A stretch of DNA of 18,437 nt, taken from NCBI GenBank assembly GCA_000435055.1, contig FR879719.1:1-18437 (forward strand), read 5' to 3'. The notes under the pieces were generated by a model, which saw only the letters and a program-made list of their open reading frames with translations, made no database searches and was not told the DNA's origin. Positions 7,143-15,696 of this stretch are shown one piece after another. A program made the position numbers and the translations under genes. The DNA comes from Clostridium sp. CAG:138. Its GTDB lineage: Bacteria; Bacillota; Clostridia; Christensenellales; CAG-138. How positions within the stretch are numbered: the stretch's first letter is position 1; every line of letters begins with the position of its first letter.

Positions 7143-10100
7143 ATGAAAAGAACAACACGACTCATTGCTGCAATGCTCTGCATCATGTTGGCATTCGGGT
7201 GCCTTGCTCCCGCATCCGCCGCTGCCGCAAAGCTGCTGCAAACCGGCGGAAGCTTTTATCTCACCGCTTCCACCGCAACTGCCACGATAATCGAACCCGT
7301 TCGGGTCGATTACGCTCACGGGCAAACTGTTAAAGAAGCTCTTCAAGCAAGCGGACACACGTTCAGCGGCATTGAAAGCGGCTTCATCACCGCAATTGAC
7401 GGTGTCCGGGGTAATTTCGTCAGATTTTATGATTATGACGAATCAACCGGTGAATGCGGATACGATCTTGATGCGGCCGCTTCCGACATAACCGCAATAG
7501 GTTTTGCCGAAAATGAGGTTGCCTCAAAAGAAATGATTGCGCTTATAACACTTATGGGCGATTTCAATTATTCCGCCAACGGCGTTTTAAACTACCCCGC
7601 CGCAAAGACTGCCTATGCCGATGCACTGCGCGGCCTGCGCAATGCAAATGCAGAACAGGCTCAGGTGCTTTTCTCCGCGCTTGATTCCGCAATGCGGGAT
7701 TATGCCGCATATCTCGAAGGCGACAAATACGACGTTGTTTTTAATGTTACTCAAAACGGTATTACAATTGAAAACCCCGTTATCACCATTACCGACGCCT
7801 ACGGCAATGCGAGCATTTACAGCGGAACAACCGCCCAGGCTTATGCAGGTGTTTCAACCTATTCCGTTTCCGACGGCGGGCACAACCGCATTGAGGGCAG
7901 AGTGACCGTTTCTCCCGATGCCGAAAGCGGAGAGTACTCTGCTTCCGCAATCGATGCTGCACTTCCTTATGGCGAGTGGTTCGGAGACATAATCTTCCAC
8001 GCCGACAGCGGCGCACTCGAGAAGCTTTACGAACGCGAGCAGGATTACGGAACTCACACCGCAACTTACAAAGTTGAAGACACAAACCACGGCAATGTCT
8101 ATATGTACCTTACGCGCGGCGCGGATCTTCCTTCAGACAGCGTTAAAACTTATGCCTGCTATGTTGACATCAACGGCAGGGATAATTCCGACGGAAGCGT
8201 TCCCGCAAACAACAAGGGTTGGGAAAGCCGCTATACAGTGCTCACGAACCTTTGGGAAAAAAACAGCATGACTGAGCGCAGCTTTGACATTGAAGCGCGT
8301 TATTATGTCGGTGAACAGACTCAGATACAGTCCTTTGAAATCAATCTTGAGCGCATTCCGACGCTTGCCGATCTTCAGGTTTTCGGCAGCGGCACACGGC
8401 TTCCTATAGAGTTTGCCCCCCTTACCGGCGAATACTCCCTCACTACCGTTGCCGAAAGCGTTGTCATTTCACCCTTCCCCGTTCTTTCCGATTACAGAAT
8501 TCTCGTGAACGGCAATGATACGCAGCGCGAGGTTGTTCTCAATGGCATCGGCGAAAGCACAGCTGTAGATGTTACGGTTGAATATACCGTGAATGCAGAA
8601 GAAAACATCACAAGAACATTTTCCTACACGCTGAACATTACGCGCCTTCAGGCGACCGACGTCAACGTCATCATCCCGGCCGGAACCGAAGCAGAAATTG
8701 TTAATGCCGCCGGCGGTGTGATTCAACCTTTGGTATGCGGTGAAGTTGTTGACGGTGTGTATGTCAACACATACGCTCTCACTCCGGGTGAAGAATATGA
8801 CTGTATCGCAACAAAGAACCGGTATTTCCATACTTCCGCAAGATTCACGGCGGCGGAAGGCACCGATTTTACCGTTTCCGAACCCGAAAGCACGGACAAG
8901 CTCACAGCCGTCGGCGCATACACTGCGCGTAACGTCGGTAATGCAAATACCCGTGTTTATCCCCTCGACAGGGCTTTTGCTTCCGCCGAACACGAATACA
9001 TGTTCACCGTTTCGGATGCAAACTCCTCCTTCTTTATGAAGGCTACGTGCAATGACGATGCGTATGAAATTCATGCATTGTATGACAAGCAGACTGCCAT
9101 TGCTTCAACCAACGGTATTCCCGTGGATAAGTTAATTGACTCAACGGTTGAAAGTGCTGCAGGTGCGGTTGCCTGCGGTCAGTTTGTTGCATCCAACTGC
9201 GGTTACGCAAATACGATGATACTCCGACTTACAAAGACCGTTGATTCGGTTGAATACTATCAGGAGTATACGTTCGTTGCGAGAAGAGCGTTGAGCCTCG
9301 GTACACTTTCGGCAAAAACCCAAGCGAACGGTATTGTGAACGATATTGTGCTACGCGATGAAAACGGCAGCATTGTTAAATATGACAGAGACAGGGTCGA
9401 CTACTATGCAACTATTGCGTTGAGTATTCCCGAAGTTATTATTTCTGCTTCATTCAAGAGCACCGCGAGCGAAACTGCTCCCAACAAGGGCGGTTATTAT
9501 CTGCTTGTAAACGGTGAACGTTTTGATGACCCGTCAAATGTCTCCGTTTCTCTTGATTCCGCGCTCAGCAGTGAAGACATCACCGTCACCATCTGCCACG
9601 AAGACGATGCCTCCGTGCAAAGCACCTATACGCTTCATCTTGCCAAGACAGCGCCCACACCGGTGCGCTTTGTAACGGAACCTGCGGATGCGATAACCTT
9701 CGTTATTTCAAACAGCACGAGCCTTTCCGTACCTAAAAACGAGGACGGCACCTACAGTCTTATCCCCGGTGAAAGTTATGCTTACACCGTTACAAAGGCC
9801 GGCTTTGCAGGCATTCATGAATCGAATTATATCCCTGTTCAGAGCGATGAAGTCATTGAAATCAATGCTGTTCTGACGGCTGCCGAACCGAATCCGAATC
9901 TTGACCCGAATCTTGACGCTCAGTGGCCTACTTTCCGCGCCAACCGTTTTAACAACGGCGTTGTTGACTACCCCATACCGACGATCGCCAACGACTCCGT
10001 GCTGTATTGGGCAACTCAGTTCGGCAGCGGTTACGGCTCAAATGCCTGCAGCTGCCCCATCATTGTTGATGATTTTCTGTACGTTTACGCAGGAACCAAT

Positions 10101-11891
10101 ATCTACAAAATTGATAAAACGAGCGGTGAGGCACTTGTCACAAAGTCCATGGCGGCTAGTTCGAGTTTCGCGATTAATTCTCCCACCTATGCGGACGGCA
10201 TGATATTTGTCGGGCTGTCCAACGGCAGAATTCAGGCATTCGATGCCGTCACTCTCGATTCTCTTTGGCTCTTCACGGATTCAAACGGCGGACAGCCGAA
10301 CTGCCCGATCGTTTACCATGACGGCTATATTTACACCGGTTTTTGGAAGAGCGAAACAGGCGATGCAAGTTTCGTATGCGTTTCGGCAACGGACGAAGAT
10401 CCCGATGTCAGCAACGAAACAAAGCATGCTTCCTGGAGATATGTTTCAAAGGGCGGCTTCTATTGGGCAGGCGCATATGTGTGCGATGAATTTGTTCTTA
10501 TTGACACTGATGACGGCGAAAGCGGCTACACCGACGGCCACGCAAGGATAGTTTCGCTGAACCCAACCTCCGGTTCGGTTCTCGGCAGTATCACCCTTCC
10601 TCACCCCGGGGATGCACGCAGCAGCGTCACTTTCGTTCCCGATGATGAAAACGGTACAAGCTCCGCCGGTACAGCTTATTTCACAACCAAGGGCGGCTAT
10701 TTCTATGCTGTTCATGTTGAAGCGGATGGCAGCTTCACCGAGGGTTCGCTCAGCTTTGTAAAGCTGTTCAACTATGCGGATGACCCATCAAACCCCGCCA
10801 TGAGTACCTGCACTCCGACGGTTTACAACGGCAGGGCCTATGTCGGTGTTTCCGGAACATCCCAATTCGGCGCATACTCCGGACACAACATCACGGTTAT
10901 TGACCTTGAAAGCATGAGCATTGCATATACGGTACGCACAAAAGGTTATCCGCAGACAAGCGGCGTCCTTACCACTGCATATGCAGGTGATGACGACACT
11001 GTTTACGTCTATTTCTTTGATAACTTCACTCCCGGTATGCTTCGCGTCATTGCAGACAGACCCGGCCAGACCGAACCTTCTGCCGTCGTGCAGGAGGAAT
11101 ATCAAGGCACAACATACGATTGCGCTCCGGTTTTGTTCACTCCCGACGGGGCGCAGGCTCAGTATGCGATTTGCAGCCCGATTATCGATGCCGACGGAAC
11201 CATTTATTTCAAAAACGATTCCGCTTACCTGATGGCAGTCGGAAGCGTTGTTGATCGCATTGAAATTGCCAAACTGCCTGATAAAACCGTCTATACCATC
11301 GGCGAAACCTTTGATCCGACGGGAATGCAGGTGCTTGCGCATTATGCAAACGGTACGGTGCGGGATATAACTGCCTATGCTGTTTATTCAACGGCTCCGT
11401 TGACTTCGGATGATAATATGTTCATCATTTCCCATCCCTCACTTATGTATCAGAACAGGGATGGTGTTCCCGGAACCGAGTACCACGCACCTGACGGCGT
11501 TATCAACCTTGTTATTAACGCAGCGCAGCCCACATTCACCGTCACCTATACCGTCAACGGCGAATTCTATGCAGAACAGACTTATGCGGCGGGCGATGCA
11601 GTCAATGCACCTGAGTACAATCCTGAAGAAGGATTTGTTTTCTTCGGTTGGGACGTTCCCGAAACCATGCCGGCAGAGAATATCACCATTGACGCAGCGC
11701 TTATGCTTCGCGGTGACGCAAACGGGAGCGGCAGCCTTGACACTGCCGATTCTCTGTTGATGCTTCGCATCGCTCTCGGAATCATTCCCGCAAACGAAAC
11801 GGAACGCATCATCTGCGATATGGACGGCGACGGCGCAATCACATCCATTGACGCACTGCTCGTTTTCCGCAAAGCAATGGGCATTGAATAA
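7143..11891 (+). CDS. Large secreted PQQ-type beta-propeller protein with C-terminal dockerin
   Basis: 1582 residues. A Sec signal peptide (about 1-27, ending near APASA) starts it. Residues 30-404 are unassigned. Cadherin-like beta-sandwich regions lie at about 404-501, 587-716 and 717-836, alternating with PEGA-like repeats at about 505-583 and 838-913 (both with YxLxPGExY). After a PNPNLDPNLD linker, a PQQ_2-type propeller begins at WPTFRANR (residue 928) and runs to about 1369. A group-3 bacterial Ig-like domain (IEIAKLPDKTVYTIGE) covers about 1370-1462, an InlB-type repeat 1464-1519, and a dockerin 1524-1582 with two intact calcium loops (DANGSGSLDTAD and DMDGDGAITSID). No enzyme domain is recognised. 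The dockerin predicts attachment to a cohesin, plausibly the one in the next gene. A Cys at residue 20 is not in a good lipobox, so I favour release rather than lipid anchoring. Confidence 0.9.
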   Translation: MKRTTRLIAAMLCIMLAFGCLAPASAAAAKLLQTGGSFYLTASTATATIIEPVRVDYAHGQTVKEALQASGHTFSGIESGFITAIDGVRGNFVRFYDYDESTGECGYDLDAAASDITAIGFAENEVASKEMIALITLMGDFNYSANGVLNYPAAKTAYADALRGLRNANAEQAQVLFSALDSAMRDYAAYLEGDKYDVVFNVTQNGITIENPVITITDAYGNASIYSGTTAQAYAGVSTYSVSDGGHNRIEGRVTVSPDAESGEYSASAIDAALPYGEWFGDIIFHADSGALEKLYEREQDYGTHTATYKVEDTNHGNVYMYLTRGADLPSDSVKTYACYVDINGRDNSDGSVPANNKGWESRYTVLTNLWEKNSMTERSFDIEARYYVGEQTQIQSFEINLERIPTLADLQVFGSGTRLPIEFAPLTGEYSLTTVAESVVISPFPVLSDYRILVNGNDTQREVVLNGIGESTAVDVTVEYTVNAEENITRTFSYTLNITRLQATDVNVIIPAGTEAEIVNAAGGVIQPLVCGEVVDGVYVNTYALTPGEEYDCIATKNRYFHTSARFTAAEGTDFTVSEPESTDKLTAVGAYTARNVGNANTRVYPLDRAFASAEHEYMFTVSDANSSFFMKATCNDDAYEIHALYDKQTAIASTNGIPVDKLIDSTVESAAGAVACGQFVASNCGYANTMILRLTKTVDSVEYYQEYTFVARRALSLGTLSAKTQANGIVNDIVLRDENGSIVKYDRDRVDYYATIALSIPEVIISASFKSTASETAPNKGGYYLLVNGERFDDPSNVSVSLDSALSSEDITVTICHEDDASVQSTYTLHLAKTAPTPVRFVTEPADAITFVISNSTSLSVPKNEDGTYSLIPGESYAYTVTKAGFAGIHESNYIPVQSDEVIEINAVLTAAEPNPNLDPNLDAQWPTFRANRFNNGVVDYPIPTIANDSVLYWATQFGSGYGSNACSCPIIVDDFLYVYAGTNIYKIDKTSGEALVTKSMAASSSFAINSPTYADGMIFVGLSNGRIQAFDAVTLDSLWLFTDSNGGQPNCPIVYHDGYIYTGFWKSETGDASFVCVSATDEDPDVSNETKHASWRYVSKGGFYWAGAYVCDEFVLIDTDDGESGYTDGHARIVSLNPTSGSVLGSITLPHPGDARSSVTFVPDDENGTSSAGTAYFTTKGGYFYAVHVEADGSFTEGSLSFVKLFNYADDPSNPAMSTCTPTVYNGRAYVGVSGTSQFGAYSGHNITVIDLESMSIAYTVRTKGYPQTSGVLTTAYAGDDDTVYVYFFDNFTPGMLRVIADRPGQTEPSAVVQEEYQGTTYDCAPVLFTPDGAQAQYAICSPIIDADGTIYFKNDSAYLMAVGSVVDRIEIAKLPDKTVYTIGETFDPTGMQVLAHYANGTVRDITAYAVYSTAPLTSDDNMFIISHPSLMYQNRDGVPGTEYHAPDGVINLVINAAQPTFTVTYTVNGEFYAEQTYAAGDAVNAPEYNPEEGFVFFGWDVPETMPAENITIDAALMLRGDANGSGSLDTADSLLMLRIALGIIPANETERIICDMDGDGAITSIDALLVFRKAMGIE

Positions 11892-11916
11892 TCTGCTTTA
11901 ACGCAGAAAAGACCAC

Positions 11917-11963
11917 GCTTTATCCCGGCGGAACATCATCATGATGAACTTCCGGGATAAAGC
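11917..11963 (+). other. Strong hairpin between the two dockerin genes
   Basis: A perfect 12-bp inverted repeat (GCTTTATCCCGG at 11917-11928, its complement at 11952-11963) encloses a loop holding a second palindrome, CATCATGATG. No T-tract follows, so it is not a standard terminator. It may act as a processing or stability element giving different levels of the two surface proteins. A smaller stem, TCTGC/GCAGA at 11893-11908, precedes it just after the stop codon. Confidence 0.7.
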
Positions 11964-11973
11964 TCCGACAGAA

Positions 11974-12007
11974 TTAAACGGACTGTGATTCATCTCCGGC
12001 CGTTTAA
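11974..12007 (+). other. Second inverted repeat upstream of the cohesin gene
   Basis: TTAAACGG (11974-11981) and CCGTTTAA (12000-12007) are perfect 8-bp arms around an 18-base loop. It ends 23 bases before the ATG at 12031, close to the ribosome site, so it could influence translation or be an operator. No named regulator motif is recognised. Confidence 0.5.
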
Positions 12008-12030
12008 AATAAAACGAAAGGGAAAAGAAA

Positions 12031-14238
12031 ATGAAAAAAATTCTGTCCTTCCTTCTTGCACTCGCACTTCTTATCGGAATCATCCCGATGAGTTTTGCAG
12101 GCGCAGCAACCTTAACCGATGCTGTGAAAAGCAATTACAGCATTGAAACAACCCTGTCTGACGGAATAATCCAGAAGACAGCAAAACGCACGTTCTTTGT
12201 TATTGCAAAGGACGGCGACGGCAACAAGGTCACTCCGACCGCAACTTTCAACGGCGATGCACTCTCCCCCACTTGGGACGATGCAACGCAGACGAGCTTC
12301 ACTTTGAACTTTACTGTTGAAGGTGAAAACACCGTCGTTGTTTCCGCCGGCGATGCTGAGTTGACATACACTATTACCTATCAGCCCGCAGAAGACGGCG
12401 AATTCGTCGGTCAGGCGATCTTCAGCATCGAAGCATTCTCCCTCGGTGAAGGCTACATCGTTGAACCCGTGCTTACCGATATTTATGCCGGTGACTGCGC
12501 TGCCGCGGTACTGATGCGTGTGCTTAACCGCTTCGGATTCACCGAATCCCATACCGGCAGCGTTGAAGGCGGTTTCTATCTTGCAACCATTAAGGACGGC
12601 ACGATTCCCAATATCCCCGTCTCTCCCGTCAACGCTCCCGCAGAACTTGTTGATGCGCTTTCGTCTTGGGGCATAACGCTTGAAGATCGCTACAGTGAAA
12701 ATGAACTCGGCGAATTCGACTATTGCTATGCTTCCGGCTGGATGTACTGTCTTAACAATGTGTTCCCCAATGTCGGCTTCTCAGATTCATATCTGTCCGA
12801 CGGCGATGTTGTCCGCGTTCAGTTCACCGTTGCCTACGGCAGCGATATCGGCGGCGGTTATGCAATGGGCGGCAGTGACAACACATCCTTCTACCCCGTT
12901 GCAAACAAAGATAGGCTCAGCACGCTTATCGCAACGCTTAACGAACACGGTATCGAAATTCCGGACTCTGCCATGAGTGCCGCAACCGCGATTTATGCAA
13001 GTCAGGAAGACGTAAATGCTGCCGCAGCGGTTCTGCAGCAGCTTGAAGACGAATATCAGCAGAATGCCCCTGTTCGCGATGTTATAGCAAAGATTTCCGC
13101 AATCGGAGAGGTGAGCCTTGAAAGTGCCTCTGCAATTGCGGAAGCAAGGCAGGCATATGATGCTCTGACCGCCGAACAGCAGGCTCTTGTCAGCAATTAT
13201 GATGTTCTCACCGCGGCCGAAGAAACACTCCGCACCCTCATTGAAGAACTTCCCGTTTCGGCATCTTTCTCTGCACCCGAAATCACCGCGCTTTCCGGTC
13301 AGCAGGTCGAGATTCCCGTCACCGTCAGCGGCAAGTTCGAGGCGCACACTCTTGAAATGCATATCGGTTACGACAGCACAAAATTGACCGTTAATGAAGT
13401 CGTTCCCGGTGCAATTCTCGAAAACACTTCCATGAACGTTATCGACTTCACCACAACGCCCGGCACGATTTATGTCGGCGCACTCTGTGCGGACGCTCCC
13501 ATGACGGGCAACGGCATAGATGAAAATGTTCTGCTCACCGTTAAGGCGACCGTAAACCCCGAGTTCTCCGGCACAACTCCTGTCAACGTTGATGTGAACA
13601 GATTTGTTAATCTTCCTGTCGGCGGCACAGTCACAGATATTGAGGTTCATACAACGAACGGTTCCGTGAACGCATCATTGCCCGAATACACGCTGACCTA
13701 CACCGTCAACGGTGAGTTCTATGCCGAACAGACCTACGCTGTCGGTGCAGCAATCACTGTGCCCGAATACACCGTACCCGAAGGGTACACTTTCTCCGGT
13801 TGGGTTGTTCCCGAAACCATGCCTGCCGAAGACCTGACGGTTGACGCTGTCCTTTCAATCAATGTTTACACTGTTACATTCGTTGACGGATTCGACGGCT
13901 CCGTGATCGCCGAAGTCTCCGTTGAACACGGCAGCAATGTTACCGCACCTGCTGCACCTGCGCATGATGGTTATGTTTTCACCGGTTGGAACGGCAGCCT
14001 TGTCAACGTTACCGAAAACCGCACTGTCACCGCTGAATACAGCCTTCTCGGTGATGTTGACGGCGACGGTGTTGTAACTTCTGCCGACGCCCTCACCGTG
14101 CTTCGCATGTCCCTTGGGATTATTGCAACGCCCGTTTCCGGCAGCCTTGATTTCAGCATTTGCGATATTGACGGCAGCGGCGATATAACATCCGTTGATG
14201 CGCTCCTGATAATTCGCAAAGCAATGCAGTCCGCATAA
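12031..14238 (+). CDS. Secreted Ig-DUF4430-cohesin-InlB-dockerin surface protein
   Basis: 735 residues. A signal peptide (about 1-26, ending MSFAGAA) leads to an Ig-like domain at about 35-120. A DUF4430 domain follows at 125-284 with LGEFDY, SGWMYCLNNVFPNVGF and DIGG, paralogous to the gene at the left edge. Residues 292-408 are helical and include DALTAEQQALVSNYD, a common Firmicute surface spacer. A cohesin lies at about 409-550, with IPVTVSG, YDSTKLTV, GTIYVGAL and SGTTPVNVDV. Two InlB-type repeats (552-608 and 610-671) and a dockerin (673-735) with two intact calcium loops (DVDGDGVVTSAD, DIDGSGDITSVD) end it. A GGGA-containing ribosome site precedes the start. Cohesin and dockerin in one chain make it a candidate adaptor or self-assembling scaffold, able in principle to hold the preceding dockerin protein. 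No carbohydrate-binding module or sorting signal is visible. Confidence 0.92.
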   Translation: MKKILSFLLALALLIGIIPMSFAGAATLTDAVKSNYSIETTLSDGIIQKTAKRTFFVIAKDGDGNKVTPTATFNGDALSPTWDDATQTSFTLNFTVEGENTVVVSAGDAELTYTITYQPAEDGEFVGQAIFSIEAFSLGEGYIVEPVLTDIYAGDCAAAVLMRVLNRFGFTESHTGSVEGGFYLATIKDGTIPNIPVSPVNAPAELVDALSSWGITLEDRYSENELGEFDYCYASGWMYCLNNVFPNVGFSDSYLSDGDVVRVQFTVAYGSDIGGGYAMGGSDNTSFYPVANKDRLSTLIATLNEHGIEIPDSAMSAATAIYASQEDVNAAAAVLQQLEDEYQQNAPVRDVIAKISAIGEVSLESASAIAEARQAYDALTAEQQALVSNYDVLTAAEETLRTLIEELPVSASFSAPEITALSGQQVEIPVTVSGKFEAHTLEMHIGYDSTKLTVNEVVPGAILENTSMNVIDFTTTPGTIYVGALCADAPMTGNGIDENVLLTVKATVNPEFSGTTPVNVDVNRFVNLPVGGTVTDIEVHTTNGSVNASLPEYTLTYTVNGEFYAEQTYAVGAAITVPEYTVPEGYTFSGWVVPETMPAEDLTVDAVLSINVYTVTFVDGFDGSVIAEVSVEHGSNVTAPAAPAHDGYVFTGWNGSLVNVTENRTVTAEYSLLGDVDGDGVVTSADALTVLRMSLGIIATPVSGSLDFSICDIDGSGDITSVDALLIIRKAMQSA

Positions 14239-14284
14239 CAGCATACGGTTAACCTGAAAACGTCTGCTGCATCGGCAAACAAAA

Positions 14285-14326
14285 AAACAGGGACGGACAG
14301 TTCTTAACGGCTGCCCGTCCCTGTTT
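14285..14326. terminator. Bidirectional factor-independent terminator
   Basis: A perfect 12-bp stem (AAACAGGGACGG at 14285-14296, its complement at 14315-14326) is followed on the plus strand by GTATTTT and on the minus strand by a T7 run (the A-run at 14281-14287). It lies between the convergent cohesin gene (ends 14238) and dnaJ (ends 14378), so it can end transcripts from both sides. It is the only convincing terminator in the window. Confidence 0.88.
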
Positions 14327-14377
14327 GTATTTTAAAAAGTTATCTTATTAACTGATGGGATGTTGTTAACTTATTGA

Positions 14378-15523
14378 TTATTTTTTCCGTACGCGCCGTT
14401 TTTTTCCGGCAGGAGTACTTGTGCCCATTGATTCCGCAAGCTTCTCGAACAACTCGCGCTGTTCCGATGTAAGCTTTTTGGGAATTTCAACGGTGACATT
14501 TACGTAAAGGTCACCCTTGCCGGGAAGGCGCAGCTTCTGTATGCCCTGCTCTCGCATACGGAATGTTGTTCCGCTTTGGGTTCCTTCGGGAATGTTATAT
14601 TTCAACTCGCCTGAAAGAGTGGGAACAGTAACCTCGCCGCCGAGAACAGCGGTTGTTACGGGAATTGTAAGGTTTGTGTACAGGTTATAGCCGTCACGCA
14701 CAAACTGTTTGCTGCTCTTCACGCGAATCGTCACAAGCAAATCGCCGTCCGGACCTCCGTTGTAACCCGCTTCACCTTTCCCGCCAAGGCGAATACTCTG
14801 CCCGTCATCAATGCCTGCGGGGATTGTAACAACAACCTTCATGGCGTTGCTCACTCTGCCCTTGCCGCGGCAGGTTTCGCAGGGCTGTTCAATAATCTTG
14901 CCCGTACCGCCGCAGACATCACAGGGATGAACACTCTGCATCGTGCCCAGCATTGTATTTTGCTGAACTCGAATCTGGCCGGTGCCGTTGCAGCGTGTAC
15001 AGGTTTTTTTGCTTGTTCCGGGTTTTGCTCCGCTGCCGCCGCATGTGGCGCATTTTTCTTCGCGTCTGTACGAAATTTCCTTTTTGCAGCCGAATGCCGC
15101 CTCTTCAAACGTTATCGTCAAAGAGTAGCGCAAATCCTCACCCTGCATCGGCGCACCTGCACGCGCACTCCTGCTTCTTCCGCCGAAGCCGCCTCCGAAC
15201 ATTGAATTCAAAATATCGTCAAATCCTGTGAAGGAGCCCGTGAAGCCCGCACCCGAAAAGCCGTTGAAGCCGCCGCCGTAAGCACCCGCCGAAGGATCAA
15301 ACGCCGCATGCCCGAACTGGTCGTATTTCGCACGCTTGTCCTTATCGGAAAGGACTTCATATGCCTCGTTTGCTTCTTTAAATTTAACTTCCGCTTCTTT
15401 GTTGTTCGGATTCAGATCCGGGTGATACTTTTTTGCAAGTTTCCTGTAAGCGGATTTTATTTCGTCATCGCTCGCCGTTTTTTCAACGCCGAGAACCTCA
15501 TAATAATCTCTTTTTTCTGCCAT
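14378..15523 (-). CDS. dnaJ: Chaperone DnaJ (Hsp40)
   Basis: 381 residues, normal length for full type I DnaJ. The J domain (about 1-70) has the KKYHPDLNP loop with the HPD triad that stimulates DnaK ATP hydrolysis, then YDQFGHAAF and a Gly/Phe-rich region (about 78-120). Four CxxCxGxG zinc motifs follow: CATCGGSG, CTRCNGTG, CDVCGGTG and CETCRGKG. The C-terminal substrate-binding domain and a basic tail (KKRRVRKK) end it. A GGGGGAG ribosome site lies 5 bases before the ATG, so the start is firm. It is cytoplasmic and delivers unfolded clients to DnaK. It lies 240 bases after dnaK, a gap filled by three inverted repeats, so its expression may be partly uncoupled. Confidence 0.98.
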   Translation of the reverse strand: MAEKRDYYEVLGVEKTASDDEIKSAYRKLAKKYHPDLNPNNKEAEVKFKEANEAYEVLSDKDKRAKYDQFGHAAFDPSAGAYGGGFNGFSGAGFTGSFTGFDDILNSMFGGGFGGRSRSARAGAPMQGEDLRYSLTITFEEAAFGCKKEISYRREEKCATCGGSGAKPGTSKKTCTRCNGTGQIRVQQNTMLGTMQSVHPCDVCGGTGKIIEQPCETCRGKGRVSNAMKVVVTIPAGIDDGQSIRLGGKGEAGYNGGPDGDLLVTIRVKSSKQFVRDGYNLYTNLTIPVTTAVLGGEVTVPTLSGELKYNIPEGTQSGTTFRMREQGIQKLRLPGKGDLYVNVTVEIPKKLTSEQRELFEKLAESMGTSTPAGKKRRVRKK

Positions 15524-15553
15524 GGTGCTCCCCCATGAAATAATAATTCAACC

Positions 15554-15597
15554 TGCATTGCGTCCGAATCTCGAAAAAAGCTTTCGGCAGCAATGCA
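15554..15597. other. Inverted repeat 1 in the dnaK-dnaJ gap
   Basis: TGCATTGC (15554-15561) pairs with GCAATGCA (15590-15597), then after two mismatches CCGAA (15564-15568) pairs with TTCGG (15583-15587). The loop holds an A6 (minus strand T6) run. It is the arm nearest dnaJ of a structured block. Confidence 0.7.
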
Positions 15598-15604
15598 AGC
15601 CTTC

Positions 15605-15631
15605 GGGGCTCGACAGAAGCTGCCGCGCCCC
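15605..15631. other. Inverted repeat 2 in the dnaK-dnaJ gap
   Basis: GGGGC (15605-15609) pairs with GCCCC (15627-15631), with an inner CAG/CTG stem (15614-15616 with 15620-15622) and a weaker outer AAGC/GCTT stem (15597-15600 with 15635-15638). On the minus strand it carries a GTAGGGGCG string, which from memory resembles dispersed intergenic repeats in Clostridia; I could not check this. Confidence 0.55.
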
Positions 15632-15650
15632 TACGCTTGGTCTGTTCATT

Positions 15651-15696
15651 TTGTTCCGCCGCCAATGCTTTATTTTATGCATCTGCGGCGGAACAA
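15651..15696. other. Inverted repeat 3 in the dnaK-dnaJ gap, strong hairpin
   Basis: TTGTTCCGCCGC (15651-15662) and its exact complement (15685-15696) make a 12-bp stem, extended by a further ATGC/GCAT pairing inside after two mismatches. On the plus strand it is followed by ATTTTTCTTT; on the minus strand (the dnaK direction) no T-tract follows. So it is terminator-like only against the operon direction; for dnaK mRNA it would be a 3' stabiliser or partial attenuator. Confidence 0.75.

Noticed and set aside
7182..7215. Lipobox at Cys20 of the propeller protein
   Set aside because: Residues before the Cys are A-F-G, a poor lipobox, and a better Ala-x-Ala cleavage site follows; treated as an ordinary secreted protein.
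12787..13650. 287-codon minus-strand frame inside the cohesin gene
   Set aside because: The plus-strand frame encodes recognisable DUF4430 and cohesin domains through the same bases; the antisense product is Cys/Asn/Gly-rich and unlike any family.
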